A DNA stretch of 64,000 nt from Enterococcus_K sp051713825 (GCF_051713825.1 NZ_JBIOQR010000001.1:868001-932000); one strand, 5' to 3'; shown: positions 17,052 through 30,140, counted from the stretch's first letter. Notes: generated from the letters alone by a model not told the origin. Numbers and translations are program-made.

Positions 17052-18218
17052 CTATTTAAAGGAATGAACGATTCGTTTGAGTCCTTCTTCAAGAGTTGCT
17101 CTCGGACAAGCAATGTTTAAACGCATATGCCCGCTTCCTTTAGGACCGAAAATAATCCCTGAGTTTAGAACTACTTTTGCTTTTTTTATAAAGTGCGTTT
17201 CAAGGGCCGTATCATCTAAACCAAAACTTGAAAAGTCAAGCCACATTAGATAGGTTCCTTCCGGTGACATGAGACCAACCTCTGGCAAATGTTCTGCTAG
17301 GTAATTTTTAACGAAGTCAACATTGTCTTGTAAGTAAACAAGCAGTTCATCCAGCCAGGCTTCCCCAAAGTTATAAGCTGCCTCAGTTCCAATGTAACCA
17401 AATGTGTTAATCTCTCCATGCATATTCCGTTTTTGTGTTTTTTGGAATTGTGCAAAGAGCATTGGATTCTTTATAAAGACCATCGAGTTTTTGATTGCTG
17501 CCAAATTGAACGTTTTGGTAGCAGCTGTCAATACGATAGAAAACTCTTCAAAAGAAGGGTCAGCTGTTTGGAAGCTGGTAAAACTTTGTGGGGTAAAGAC
17601 TAAATCTTGGTGGATTTCATCACTAACCACAATCACCCCGTGTTTTTTACATAAATTTCCCACGGCGATTAATTCTTCATTGGACCAAACACGTCCACCA
17701 GGGTTATGCGGATTGCAGAGAATAAACAATTTTACTTGGTGTTTAGTTATCAGATATTCCATCTCATCTAGGTCCATAACAAAGTGATTATTCTGTTCGA
17801 TCAGAGAGCTACGGACCAAGTTTCTATGGTTCTCTTTGATAACTGCAGCAAAAGGATGGTAGACCGGATCATGAATTAGAACACTTTCACCTTCCTTTGT
17901 ATAACTCTGAACGGCCATCGCAATACTAGGGACAACACCGCTTGAAAATAAAATTTCTTCCTTAGTAAGGACATAATTGTGGCGTCTTTTTTGCCAGTCT
18001 ATCACTGCCTGAACCAAGGACTCAGGAATAATTGAATAACCAAATAAGCCTTTCTTACTATAGGAAGTAAACGCCTCAATTACTGGTGTTGGTGCTAGAA
18101 AATCCATATCGGCCACCCATAAAGGCAGTAAGTCGTCTGCTTGGTACGTATGGGTAATACTATCCCATTTTACAGAATCTGTTCCTGTTCGGTCTATTTG
18201 TTCGTCAAATCGGGTCAT
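17052..18218 (-). CDS. patB: PatB/MalY-type cystathionine beta-lyase
   Basis: A 388-residue PLP-dependent fold-type I enzyme. The N-terminal LPLWVADMDF is typical of MalY/PatB C-S lyases, CNPHNPGGRVW and SDEIHQDLVF are the PLP-site motifs, and K235 in AATKTFNLA is the Schiff-base lysine. It cleaves cystathionine or cysteine to pyruvate, ammonia and a thiol; in lactic acid bacteria it acts in sulfur amino-acid metabolism. It is alone on the minus strand, divergent from the S1-domain gene. Confidence 0.9.
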   Translation of the reverse strand: MTRFDEQIDRTGTDSVKWDSITHTYQADDLLPLWVADMDFLAPTPVIEAFTSYSKKGLFGYSIIPESLVQAVIDWQKRRHNYVLTKEEILFSSGVVPSIAMAVQSYTKEGESVLIHDPVYHPFAAVIKENHRNLVRSSLIEQNNHFVMDLDEMEYLITKHQVKLFILCNPHNPGGRVWSNEELIAVGNLCKKHGVIVVSDEIHQDLVFTPQSFTSFQTADPSFEEFSIVLTAATKTFNLAAIKNSMVFIKNPMLFAQFQKTQKRNMHGEINTFGYIGTEAAYNFGEAWLDELLVYLQDNVDFVKNYLAEHLPEVGLMSPEGTYLMWLDFSSFGLDDTALETHFIKKAKVVLNSGIIFGPKGSGHMRLNIACPRATLEEGLKRIVHSFK

Positions 18219-18307
18219 CTACTTTCATCCTCTCAAACAATCTTTTACGAAACTTCTTTTTTTTCTCTAAGTACAGTATAATGAATTGTGCGAAGAGAGG
18301 GAAGCAA

Positions 18308-18670
18308 ATGAAATATAAAATTGGACAAATAATTGAAGGTAAAGTTACTGGGATTCAGCCATATGGTGCGTTTGTTTCATTAGATGAAGAAAACCAAGGG
18401 CTAATCCATGTATCAGAAGTGCAAGCTGGGTATACAAAAACGATTCAATCTTTATTGGCGATTGGACAAAAAGTTCGTGTGCAAGTAATTGATATCGACG
18501 AATATTCTCAAAAAATCAGTTTGTCGTTACGAACATTAGAAAATTTTGTTCCGTCGAATCAGTTTAAAAGGAAACGATACTTCACGAATAAAAATAAAAA
18601 AATTGGCTTTCAAACAATTAGTGAACAGCTCCCGATGTGGATGGATGAAGCATTAGACGAATTAGAATGA
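18308..18670 (+). CDS. S1-domain RNA-binding regulator, CvfD/YugI-like
   Basis: A 120-residue protein with one S1 domain at residues 1-75 (GQIIEGKVTGIQPYGAFVSL, GLIHVSEV, VRVQVIDID, KISLSLR) and a short basic C-terminal tail. The family (GSP13/YugI/CvfD) binds RNA and ribosomes and affects virulence gene expression post-transcriptionally in streptococci. The frame is open from 18281, but AGAGGG before the ATG at 18308 fixes the start; the earlier ATG lies in the promoter. Confidence 0.88.
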   Translation: MKYKIGQIIEGKVTGIQPYGAFVSLDEENQGLIHVSEVQAGYTKTIQSLLAIGQKVRVQVIDIDEYSQKISLSLRTLENFVPSNQFKRKRYFTNKNKKIGFQTISEQLPMWMDEALDELE

Positions 18671-18755
18671 ATAGGGATTTGAAAGTGGAGTAGATTTTTT
18701 CTGAAAATGTGGTAGACTTGATTAAAATTATACTAAATTGAACGAGGTGGAGATT

Positions 18756-19118
18756 TTGGGGGACAAAAGAGTCGCTGGTACAATTATGTTGCATTTGGAG
18801 GATGGATCAAAGAAGTTTTTGATGCATTCAGTTGGAAGTTCAAAGGAATTAGCTATTGCAGATTTTTCGACGGAACAGACTGGGTTGGCCAATATTTTAA
18901 ACTTATTGACTAACACAGTGAATATCGATGTAAATGAAATAAATTTAGTAGAATTGATTAACACAAGTAGTATGAAAGAAAATATCCCGTTGTTTGTTTT
19001 TGAAACGCAGGCAGCACAGCAAAGAAATCGACTTGCTGAGGGCTACGATTGGGAAGAGCCTTCAGTTATGAGTGAAGTATTAGGTGCCTACGAGTTTGAC
19101 GGCGTGCCATTTTTTTAA
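18756..19118 (+). CDS. Conserved-looking hypothetical protein upstream of rrn
   Basis: A 120-residue soluble protein that I do not recognise. It has a beta-rich first half (GTIMLHLEDGSKKFLMHSVG) and a glutamate/asparagine-rich second half with no signal peptide or membrane helix. I chose TTG 18756 because GAGGTGGAG lies just before it; the alternative TTG at 18738 has no site. A terminator at 19171 ends it before the rrn promoters. Codon use looks like the neighbours, and the clean terminator supports a real gene. Confidence 0.55.
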   Translation: MGDKRVAGTIMLHLEDGSKKFLMHSVGSSKELAIADFSTEQTGLANILNLLTNTVNIDVNEINLVELINTSSMKENIPLFVFETQAAQQRNRLAEGYDWEEPSVMSEVLGAYEFDGVPFF

Positions 19119-19170
19119 ATGGCGTGACGAGTAAAGAAATCCATTATTCTAATTGTTGTAGTAAGTAGTT

Positions 19171-19206
19171 AGACTGTAGCGTGACGTGCTGCAGTCTTTT
19201 TTTAAA
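19171..19206 (+). terminator. Terminator before the rrn promoters
   Basis: Arms AGACTGTAGC / GCTGCAGTCT (one wobble) and seven T. Confidence 0.85.
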
Positions 19207-19375
19207 GAAAATTCACGAATGATTAAGTGGTCTTACGATTGTTTTTACGGAGAAATCCCAACCTTTTGATCTGATGTTTTTCATTTTTGTGTGAAAATTG
19301 TGTGAAAAGCGAATGTTGAAGTGTGAAGCGTAAAGATAGGGAGAAAAGAAGAGTAAAAAGTTGAAGGGAAAGGGC

Positions 19376-19404
19376 TTGACCGAAGAGTGGTTACATGCTA
19401 AATT
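19376..19404 (+). promoter_or_regulatory. rrn promoter candidate P1
   Basis: TTGACC, 17 bp, TAAATT. The most upstream and weakest of four equally built promoters before the 16S gene. Confidence 0.5.
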
Positions 19405-19477
19405 ATTATATGTTGAGAAGAAAAACATTCTTTCTTTTTTATTTTCAATTCTTTTTCAAAAAAAGTTGAAAATGTTC

Positions 19478-19506
19478 TTGACGCTGATGAATCAGCATGA
19501 TAGAAT
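19478..19506 (+). promoter_or_regulatory. rrn promoter candidate P2
   Basis: TTGACG, 17 bp, TAGAAT; 102 bases after P1. Confidence 0.6.
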
Positions 19507-19574
19507 AACAAAGTCGCTCGAGAAAGATGACAGAATAACAGTTGATAAATCAATAAAATTTATTAAAAAAATTG

Positions 19575-19603
19575 TTGACAAATAACAACTGAACTGGTAT
19601 TCT
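19575..19603 (+). promoter_or_regulatory. rrn promoter P3
   Basis: TTGACA, 17 bp, TATTCT; 97 bases after P2. AT-rich sequence (possible UP element) precedes it. Confidence 0.8.
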
Positions 19604-19672
19604 AATTAAGTTGTTGAAACAAGCGATTAACTGATTTGAAAAAAGAAGTTAAAAACTTTTATAAAAAAGAGG

Positions 19673-19701
19673 TTGACATTTAATTGTTCAACTGATATGA
19701 T
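19673..19701 (+). promoter_or_regulatory. rrn promoter P4 (proximal)
   Basis: TTGACA, 17 bp, TATGAT, with an A/T-rich stretch upstream; 98 bases after P3 and about 165 bases before the mature 16S 5' end. Confidence 0.88.
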
Positions 19702-19708
19702 ATAAAAG

Positions 19709-19741
19709 TTGCTGACACAGCAATTGTAGACCTTTGAAAAC
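19709..19741 (+). promoter_or_regulatory. rrn leader antitermination boxB/boxA-like site
   Basis: A TTGCTG-ACA-CAGCAA hairpin is followed by CCTTTGAAAAC, which resembles the boxA recognised by NusB/S10 in rrn leaders. It is placed just after P4. The same CTTTG/GAAAACTG-type sequence recurs in the spacer before 23S. Confidence 0.6.
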
Positions 19742-19867
19742 TGAACAAAGTAAGACAAACCAAATGTGTAGTGTGTACTTGATTGAATCAAGTCACAAAC
19801 ATTTAACAAGCAAGCAATATGCTAGCAAACAAATTGAGCTTAACAATCTTATGATTGTTCTAACTTT

Positions 19868-21433
<1,566 letters not shown>

Positions 21434-21506
21434 AATATTACGGAAACTACACGGATTGTTAACACTTTGTTCAGTTTTGAGAGGTTTACTCTCAAATCGT
21501 TATAAT

Positions 21507-21579
21507 GGGGCCTTAGCTCAGCTGGGAGAGCGCCTGCTTTGCACGCAGGAGGTCAGCGGTTCGATCCCGCTAGGCTCCA
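21507..21579 (+). tRNA. tRNA-Ala(TGC)
   Basis: 73 nucleotides with acceptor arms GGGGCCT/AGGCTCC, anticodon TGC in CTTTGCACG and T-loop GGTTCGATCC. It lies in the 16S-23S spacer, as in one class of enterococcal rrn operons. The 3' CCA is not encoded (the visible CCA is two stem bases plus the discriminator). Confidence 0.97.
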
Positions 21580-21774
21580 TAAACAATCAATTCGTTGATT
21601 GTTTAACTAAATTTTATTTTGTTCATTGAAAACTGGATATTGAAGTAAAAATTAATTGAAACAAACCGAGAACACCGCGTTGAATGAGTTTTTTAAGAAG
21701 TTCAATTGCTTATTTTCTTGACTACGTTCCTATCGCTAGGAAAACGAGTCAAAACCCAACCGTAAGGTTGATAA

Positions 21775-24688
<2,914 letters not shown>

Positions 24689-24787
24689 AGAAAAAAGAAA
24701 AGAATGAACTCGAAGAGTTTCAATTAAAATACTTCAAATCCAGTTTTGAGTGAGCGAAAGCATAACTCAATAAGATACATCACCAAG

Positions 24788-24904
24788 TGTGGTGGCGATA
24801 GCGAGAAGGATACACCTGTTCCCATGCCGAACACAGAAGTTAAGCTTCTTAGCGCCGATTGTAGTGAGGGGTTTCCCCTTGTGAGAGTAGGACGTCGCCA
24901 CGCT
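24788..24904 (+). rRNA. rrf: 5S ribosomal RNA
   Basis: About 117 nucleotides; ends TGTGGTGGCG and CGTCGCCACGC pair, and CACCTGTTCCCATGCCGAAC is the conserved loop B/C core. Confidence 0.96.
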
Positions 24905-24912
24905 TGTAGTAT

Positions 24913-24986
24913 TCCGGCATAGCTCAGTTGGTAGTAGCGCATGACTGTTAATCATGATGTCGTAGGTTCGAGTCCTACTGCCGGAG
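24913..24986 (+). tRNA. tRNA-Asn(GTT)
   Basis: 74 nucleotides; acceptor TCCGGCA/TGCCGGA, anticodon GTT in GACTGTTAATC, T-arm GTAGGTTCGAGTCCTAC. The D-loop is one base longer than usual and its stem is short. CCA is not encoded. It is the last gene of the rrn operon. Confidence 0.95.
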
Positions 24987-24992
24987 TCATTA

Positions 24993-25022
24993 AGAGATAG
25001 ATTAGCTATCTCTTTTTTTTTC
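24993..25022 (+). terminator. Terminator of the rrn operon
   Basis: AGAGATA-GATTAGC-TATCTCT followed by a run of nine T. Confidence 0.95.
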
Positions 25023-25173
25023 GTTAAATAAAGAGCCCTTTATGGCAAATGACCTGGTTAGAAATGGAATCAACCTGTTTACTGAACTGTAAGCCCGAAG
25101 TAATCTACCACATCAAATTAATGAAATCCCTCCTGTAAGATAGAGTTATCAATCAGACAGGAGGGACTTACTT

Positions 25174-25362
25174 ATAAATAAACAAACTCAAAATACCCTC
25201 GTACCAGATGAATTACTCCCTTCCACACCTACGACATAATCCTCTTCAAAAAAACAACTTGCCCTCACGCTTCATACCGATCAAACAAACTTGGCTATCT
25301 ATAATGGTATCGATAGCTGTCTTCTATGCGCTGTATTAAGAGAGTTAAAGCTCGATGCTTGA
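25174..25362 (+). pseudogene. IS66-family tnpA (orfA) relic
   Basis: Reading 63 codons in one frame gives a start region NKQTQNTLVPDELLPS, one internal TAA, then TDQTNLAIYNGIDS and LRELKLDA, which resembles the C-terminal half of the small accessory protein TnpA of IS66 elements. GGAGGG is correctly placed, but the start codon is ATA instead of ATG. It overlaps the tnpB relic by ATGCTTGA, the overlap normally found in IS66. The element is dead. Confidence 0.6.
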
Positions 25363-25473
25363 TTTTTCTAACCTGACATACGTCCATTTTTTTTCGTGGT
25401 TATACAGATATAAGAAAAGGAATCGCTGGCTTAGCGCATTTGTTCAAACTCAATATGAGATGAATGTATATTA
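25355..25473 (+). pseudogene. IS66-family tnpB (orfB) relic, frameshifted
   Basis: MLDFSNLTYVHF, then after a frameshift GYTDIRKGIAGLAHL, then after a second shift FVQTQYEMNVY: together the conserved N-terminus of IS66 TnpB. It is cut off after about 40 residues, and no transposase (tnpC) follows. The rest of the stretch from 25023 to 25506 holds a 10-bp inverted pair (TCCCTCCTGT/ACAGGAGGGA, 25127-25167) and no other gene. Confidence 0.6.
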
Positions 25474-25506
25474 GAGCTTGACACGTTTCATCAGCTATTG
25501 TGACTT

Positions 25507-26127
25507 TTATTGGGGACGTGCCAACTCATCTATTTTTCCTAAATGGTTATATAAATTTCCTGCCAATCTTGAAATGGGTAGTAGTTTTTCGGGAAGAATA
25601 TACTCTCTTGTTTGATCAAAGATAGACTCATCAAAATAATAATCGAGGACCTCAAGAACAAATAAGTCACTAATGGTTTGGCCGTTGTGATCTGTGATTG
25701 GTAAATATTGATGCACACGGACCTCCATTCTTATAGGAACCTCTTTTAAGGAAGGGATAGCTACTGATTGACTTACCTCGAGTGTTAGGTCAGTAAGGGA
25801 TAATTCACTTTCCTCAGCTGGCAACGATGCAGAGGTGGCATTCATGGCTTCTAACACTGCTTCATTGACGATGTGGATGACGCCTTCTTTATTTGCTAGC
25901 AGATTAGTTGTTGTATCCTTTTGTTCTGTGCCTTTGCGGTTGATTGAAATAGTCACCAAGGGAAGTTCTTTTGAGGCAACAGTAAAATAGCTAAAGGGGG
26001 CCAAATTAACAACAGAGGTTTCGATGTTTTTTGTTGTAATCCATGCAATAGGACGAGGGATTATAGAGCCTGTCAAAAATTTATAGTGTTGTTTGGGACT
26101 AAGGTCTTTTGCTGAGTAATGGATCAT
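25507..26127 (-). CDS. Flavin reductase-like FMN-binding split-barrel protein
   Basis: A 206-residue protein of the flavin reductase/DIM6-NTAB family: GSIIPRPIAWITT and NLAPFSYFTVAS are the FMN-binding motifs, and VNEAVLEAMNATSASLP follows. Such proteins reduce or bind FMN. AAAGGAG supports the start. It lies 130 bases downstream of a ring-cleaving dioxygenase-like gene on the same strand; the two families often act together in quinone or aromatic detoxification, so a joint role is inferred. Confidence 0.85.
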   Translation of the reverse strand: MIHYSAKDLSPKQHYKFLTGSIIPRPIAWITTKNIETSVVNLAPFSYFTVASKELPLVTISINRKGTEQKDTTTNLLANKEGVIHIVNEAVLEAMNATSASLPAEESELSLTDLTLEVSQSVAIPSLKEVPIRMEVRVHQYLPITDHNGQTISDLFVLEVLDYYFDESIFDQTREYILPEKLLPISRLAGNLYNHLGKIDELARPQ

Positions 26128-26256
26128 AATGATTCTCCTTTCGTATGTGACAGAACGCCTTATCCTTATAGATAGATATCAGTGTTAGGTCGTCTTCTTG
26201 ATTATATGGTAAAGAGGCCGGTTATTATAGTTAAACCGACCTCTCTCAAGGTAGTA

Positions 26257-27231
26257 CTAGTTTCGTATTTTGTTGGCTTCAGAAGTATCGAATGGACGGA
26301 CATATTCTTCAATTTCTTTACGTTTCGGTTCTAAAAATGGAGGGAGTGCTAGAATTTCTCCAGCAGTTTCATAGGTTTCATCCTCCAAGAAACCAGGGCC
26401 ATCAGTTGCTAATTCAAAGAGAATTCCTGGGGCTGCTCTAAAGTATTCTGATTCAAAGTAGAAACGCTGAACATAACCTGAATTAGGTAGTTCTAATTGA
26501 TCAAAACGTTTAATCCAAAATTCGAGTGCTTGTCGGTCTTCTACACGAAACGCGAGATGATGGACATTACCGAAGCCTTCTCTTGCCACAGGTAAATCTG
26601 TTCGGTGTTCGATAATGACACTTGCCCCGTTTCCGCCTTCTCCTACTTCAAATAGGTAGAAGTTTCCCTCGGTTGCGACTTGCCTAAATCCTAAAACTTG
26701 TTCTAATAAAAGTTTCATATGATCCAAATTTTCGACAGTGAGAAAACTCGGTCCTAAGCCTATGAGCGCGGCAGCTTCTGGGACATTCGAGTTTTTCCAG
26801 GGAACACCGGCTGCAACGCCTGAATTGGTTTCGTCGGAGATTAATTGGTATCGTTGATTATCAAAATCCTCGAACTCTAAGTATTTTTTTCCGAAACGCT
26901 GGTTAATTTCACCATGTGTAATCGCCTGTTCATCAAAACGTAATACCCAGTATTTAAGGGCTTCGTCGTCTTTTACACGAAATGAGGTTCGGGAAATGCT
27001 GTTCGTTCCTTTAAGACCTTTGGGAATTCCTGGGAAGTCAAAAAACGTCATATCTGTTCCGGGACTACCTAGGTCGTCAGTAAAATATAAGTGATATGTC
27101 TCAATATCATCTTGATTGACAGTTTTTTTTATTAAACGTAATCCTAAAATATCTGTAAAAAAGCGGTAAATCTTTTCAGCGCTCGATGTAATAGCTGTTA
27201 CATGGTGTAATCCAATAATTTCCTGATTCAT
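26257..27231 (-). CDS. VOC-family ring-cleaving dioxygenase, MhqO/MhqA-like
   Basis: A 324-residue protein with two tandem vicinal-oxygen-chelate modules (residues about 5-130 and 150-280). Metal ligands are LHHVTAI (H8), VHHLAFRV and the glutamate in FELATDGPGF. It resembles MhqA/MhqO hydroquinone-responsive dioxygenases of Bacilli, which protect against quinones. GAGGAGG precedes the ATG. No MarR-type regulator (MhqR) is next to it. Confidence 0.88.
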   Translation of the reverse strand: MNQEIIGLHHVTAITSSAEKIYRFFTDILGLRLIKKTVNQDDIETYHLYFTDDLGSPGTDMTFFDFPGIPKGLKGTNSISRTSFRVKDDEALKYWVLRFDEQAITHGEINQRFGKKYLEFEDFDNQRYQLISDETNSGVAAGVPWKNSNVPEAAALIGLGPSFLTVENLDHMKLLLEQVLGFRQVATEGNFYLFEVGEGGNGASVIIEHRTDLPVAREGFGNVHHLAFRVEDRQALEFWIKRFDQLELPNSGYVQRFYFESEYFRAAPGILFELATDGPGFLEDETYETAGEILALPPFLEPKRKEIEEYVRPFDTSEANKIRN

Positions 27232-27368
27232 AAGTCATTCCTCCTCAAATCTAAATAATTAACTTACTAAAAGTAAGTATAATGGATGTTGTCTTTTTTA
27301 GCAATTAATATAGCTTATCACAAAAAAAGTTAGGTATAATGGACAATAGATAGAAATGGAGGATATCT

Positions 27369-28013
27369 ATGAATAAACACTTATTATTTGATTTAGATGG
27401 GACAATCATTGATTCTAGCGAGGGTATTTATAACTCGGTTCAGTATGCTGCAGAAAAATTATCCTTACCTAAGCTGACGATAGAGACCCTCAGAAAATTT
27501 ATTGGTCCGCCGTTAAAAGAATCTTTTCAGGTATATTGTTCACTTGATGACAAAAAAGCCGATGAAGCAGTCGCCTATTATCGAGAAAACTATCAAGAAT
27601 CAGGCATGTTCCAGATTGCCCCCTATGAAGGAATTACTGAAGTGATTAAAGCGTTAAATCAAAACAATTCAATCTATATTGCTACTTCTAAGCCTGAGAA
27701 ATTTGCTAAAGAAATTCTTACTTATTTGGAGCTATCTGATTATTTTGAAGGAATTTATGGCGCTGATTTGGCTGGAGAGAGAAGTCAAAAAGCGGAGGTT
27801 ATCTCTTATGCGCTTAGTCATCATCCTGAGATTGATAAAAAGCAGGCAGTAATGATTGGCGATAGGGAACATGATATTTTTGGTGGAAAAGTCAATCACC
27901 TAATGACTTTAGGTGTTTTATATGGGTTTGGTTCAAAAGAGGAATTGTTGTCTGCTGGTGCTGATAAACTAGCTGATAACCCTAATGATATTGTCCGTGT
28001 ACTATCAGAATAA
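27369..28013 (+). CDS. HAD hydrolase, phosphoglycolate phosphatase-like
   Basis: A 214-residue class I HAD phosphatase: DLDGTIIDS (nucleophile at residue 8), ATSKPEK and MIGDREHDIFGG. The small four-helix cap is of the Gph/PpaX type. It has its own ribosome binding site (GGAGG) and stands alone, convergent with the tRNA-Thr gene. The substrate cannot be named. Confidence 0.88.
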   Translation: MNKHLLFDLDGTIIDSSEGIYNSVQYAAEKLSLPKLTIETLRKFIGPPLKESFQVYCSLDDKKADEAVAYYRENYQESGMFQIAPYEGITEVIKALNQNNSIYIATSKPEKFAKEILTYLELSDYFEGIYGADLAGERSQKAEVISYALSHHPEIDKKQAVMIGDREHDIFGGKVNHLMTLGVLYGFGSKEELLSAGADKLADNPNDIVRVLSE

Positions 28014-28060
28014 ACAAAAAGAGCTTGGAACATAACTTTTTTAAGTTATGTTCCAAGCTC
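28014..28060 (-). terminator. Terminator of tRNA-Thr, 18-bp perfect stem
   Basis: Arms at 28021-28038 and 28043-28060 pair perfectly (starts GAGCTTGGAACATAACTT); on the minus strand a T-run follows. The plus strand lacks a T-run, although the hairpin may also protect the HAD transcript. Confidence 0.88.
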
Positions 28061-28065
28061 ACCTA

Positions 28066-28138
28066 AGCCACTTGACGGGCTTGAACCGTCGACCTCATCC
28101 TTACCATGGATGCGCTCTACCAACTGAGCTAAAGCGGC
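28066..28138 (-). tRNA. tRNA-Thr(GGT)
   Basis: 73 nucleotides on the minus strand; acceptor GCCGCTT/AAGTGGC, anticodon GGT in ATCCATGGTAAGGAT, T-arm GACGGTTCAAGCCCGTC. CCA is not encoded. Confidence 0.95.
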
Positions 28139-28367
28139 AAGTTATTTAACACAAATATTAGAATACAGAATATAGATTGGTTTGTCAATATTGGAAGCGG
28201 AAGTTTGTTAAAATTTGTGTATATAAATTTTTTGATTTTCTACAGCTAGATTTATTGATCTTTTAACTCCCTAAGATGTCTAACATTTTATAAACAAAAG
28301 AAAAAGCGAAGATCGTGGCAGTACAGGTGAAAGCCGATGACTGTTTAAACGAGCTCCGCTTTTATGC

Positions 28368-29747
28368 TTATTCTGCTAGTTCTTTTTGAAGTTTTGTATA
28401 GAGTGTTTGTGTCTCATCTTGTTTTTTGGACGTAAAATAATAGTCTTTGTTTTTGGTTTGGATTTTTAAAATGGGACTAGAGGACTGGTCAACAAAAAGT
28501 GTAGCCTTTCTATTTTCAACGGTAAATTGCCCTAGTTCATAATGTTCAGTTCCCATACCGTTAACACGAGTTCGGTTATTCGGAAGCTTATCAAGTAAGG
28601 AGATTTTTTCGATTTTATCTAAATCTATAGTCGAATGACTGAAAGGTGCTTGCAACTTTAGTTCTTCTTTGGATAAATTTGCTTGAAAAGGTTCTTGTCC
28701 AAAATCAACCATAAATAATGGGGTTAAACTAAAGAATAATACAACAACAATTCCGAAGCCCGTTAAGCCCATAATAATTTTTCCGGCCTTTTTGCCTAAA
28801 TTAATGGAGATATTCATGCCGATACGATCAGCAACCATTAATCTTGAATCATTTGGATTGATATAAATACCAAATTTCCAATATTGGTCATCTCCTGAGT
28901 AACGGTATTCAGCTGTTTGTTCAATAATCTTGTCTTGTTTGTTTCTTAAATCATATAGGTAGTAGGTAGTAAATGCGCAACCGAACAAGATCAAAACCAT
29001 GTAGCCCATCATCAAAACAAAAGAGAAGTGATAGTTTTCCAATAAACCAACTCTAGGAATAAAAGAAATCGGCGCCAGCAACCAAAATAAAATAGTGGTG
29101 ATAACGGACCAATGATGCCGAAAAAGATCATTGTAACGTTTATTCAACTCTGTGTTACTAGTGTAAGTTTTGGTAGGTAAGCGAAAAATTGAATAGTATA
29201 AACCACCAAATAATAGACAACACCCCAGCCCACTTAAAAGCGCAAACCAAGTAGTAGAGCTTAAACCAAACGTTAAGAGGGTATAAATTGCTCCAATGAC
29301 GCTGATAAGAATTGGCGGCAATGACCACCATAGCGAAAGTATTTTTTGATTCTTTTCAACCACTAATTTGGTATCAATCATTAAGGGACTGATATCAACA
29401 AGCCAGCTATTTTGTACAAGTAATTGACGCATCTTTCGGATATATATAATTTGGCAATAAGTCATGCTCCCGATTGAAACAAATAGTAACACCAACAAGC
29501 CAAATATAGTGATAGAATCGTAGGGAGATAATAAGAGTGGTGATGAGGCGACAGATAAAATGGTCGCAATTTGTAAAAGTCGACGTTTATATTCATTTCG
29601 TAAGTTTGTAATCTCTGGTTCCTGTAAATGCTCTTTAGAAATGGTGTTTTCTAAAATAATATTTTTATGAGGATTACCAGTGACTCTAGCTGATAACGCG
29701 ATTATAAACATGATAATAATTAAACCAATAATTAGATAGAAGTTCAT
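28368..29747 (-). CDS. DUF1648/DUF5808-type multi-helix membrane protein
   Basis: A 459-residue integral membrane protein with about ten helices. The middle carries the motif DQYWKFGIYINPNDSRLMVADR, as in DUF5808 proteins of Firmicutes, and the C-terminal 90 residues form a soluble, PH-like domain. Its start overlaps the stop of a GntR regulator (ATGA), so both are one operon. Comparable GntR-plus-membrane-protein pairs respond to envelope stress; the precise role is unknown. Confidence 0.75.
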   Translation of the reverse strand: MNFYLIIGLIIIMFIIALSARVTGNPHKNIILENTISKEHLQEPEITNLRNEYKRRLLQIATILSVASSPLLLSPYDSITIFGLLVLLFVSIGSMTYCQIIYIRKMRQLLVQNSWLVDISPLMIDTKLVVEKNQKILSLWWSLPPILISVIGAIYTLLTFGLSSTTWFALLSGLGCCLLFGGLYYSIFRLPTKTYTSNTELNKRYNDLFRHHWSVITTILFWLLAPISFIPRVGLLENYHFSFVLMMGYMVLILFGCAFTTYYLYDLRNKQDKIIEQTAEYRYSGDDQYWKFGIYINPNDSRLMVADRIGMNISINLGKKAGKIIMGLTGFGIVVVLFFSLTPLFMVDFGQEPFQANLSKEELKLQAPFSHSTIDLDKIEKISLLDKLPNNRTRVNGMGTEHYELGQFTVENRKATLFVDQSSSPILKIQTKNKDYYFTSKKQDETQTLYTKLQKELAE

Positions 29748-30130
29748 TTGTTTTCCTCCTGTTCAAACCCAGCGATAATTTGTGTTACTTGAGCAATAAT
29801 AGCTTCCTTTGATTGATCATGAACTACGGCCTCAGCTAAAAGTAATAGAATTTTTTTTGAGAAAATTTCAGAAAACCCGTTATCCTTAACGGGCAATTTA
29901 GCAACTTTAGTGCCCAGGCGTCTATCCGTAACTATGTAGCCTTCTTGCTTTAGTTGAGTATAAGCTTTTGAGACAGTCATCATATTGACTCCTGTTTCGT
30001 CTGCTAGCTGTCGAACGGAGGGAAGTAATTCATCTTCACTTAATTCGTTTTTTGCAATGCCGATAATAATTTGATTGCGAATTTGTTGATAAATCGGTTC
30101 TTCTGAATGTGGATCAATGGTCAGTAACAT
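29744..30130 (-). CDS. GntR-family repressor, YtrA subfamily
   Basis: A 128-residue short GntR regulator: winged helix at residues 5-75 (EPIYQQIRNQIIIGIAKNEL, LPSVRQLADETGVNMMTVSKAYTQLKQEGYI) and only a small helical tail, which is the YtrA type without an effector domain. The open frame to 30253 is longer, but AAAGAGGTGAAGAA before ATG 30130 sets the start. A perfect palindrome lies 11 bases upstream, so autorepression is likely. Operon with the membrane protein. Confidence 0.88.
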   Translation of the reverse strand: MLLTIDPHSEEPIYQQIRNQIIIGIAKNELSEDELLPSVRQLADETGVNMMTVSKAYTQLKQEGYIVTDRRLGTKVAKLPVKDNGFSEIFSKKILLLLAEAVVHDQSKEAIIAQVTQIIAGFEQEENK

Positions 30131-30140
30131 TTCTTCACCT

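Noticed and set aside
25127..25167. Inverted pair TCCCTCCTGT/ACAGGAGGGA as the end of an active transposon
   Set aside because: It is next to a decayed IS66 gene but the second arm includes the relic's ribosome binding site; no matching right end was found.
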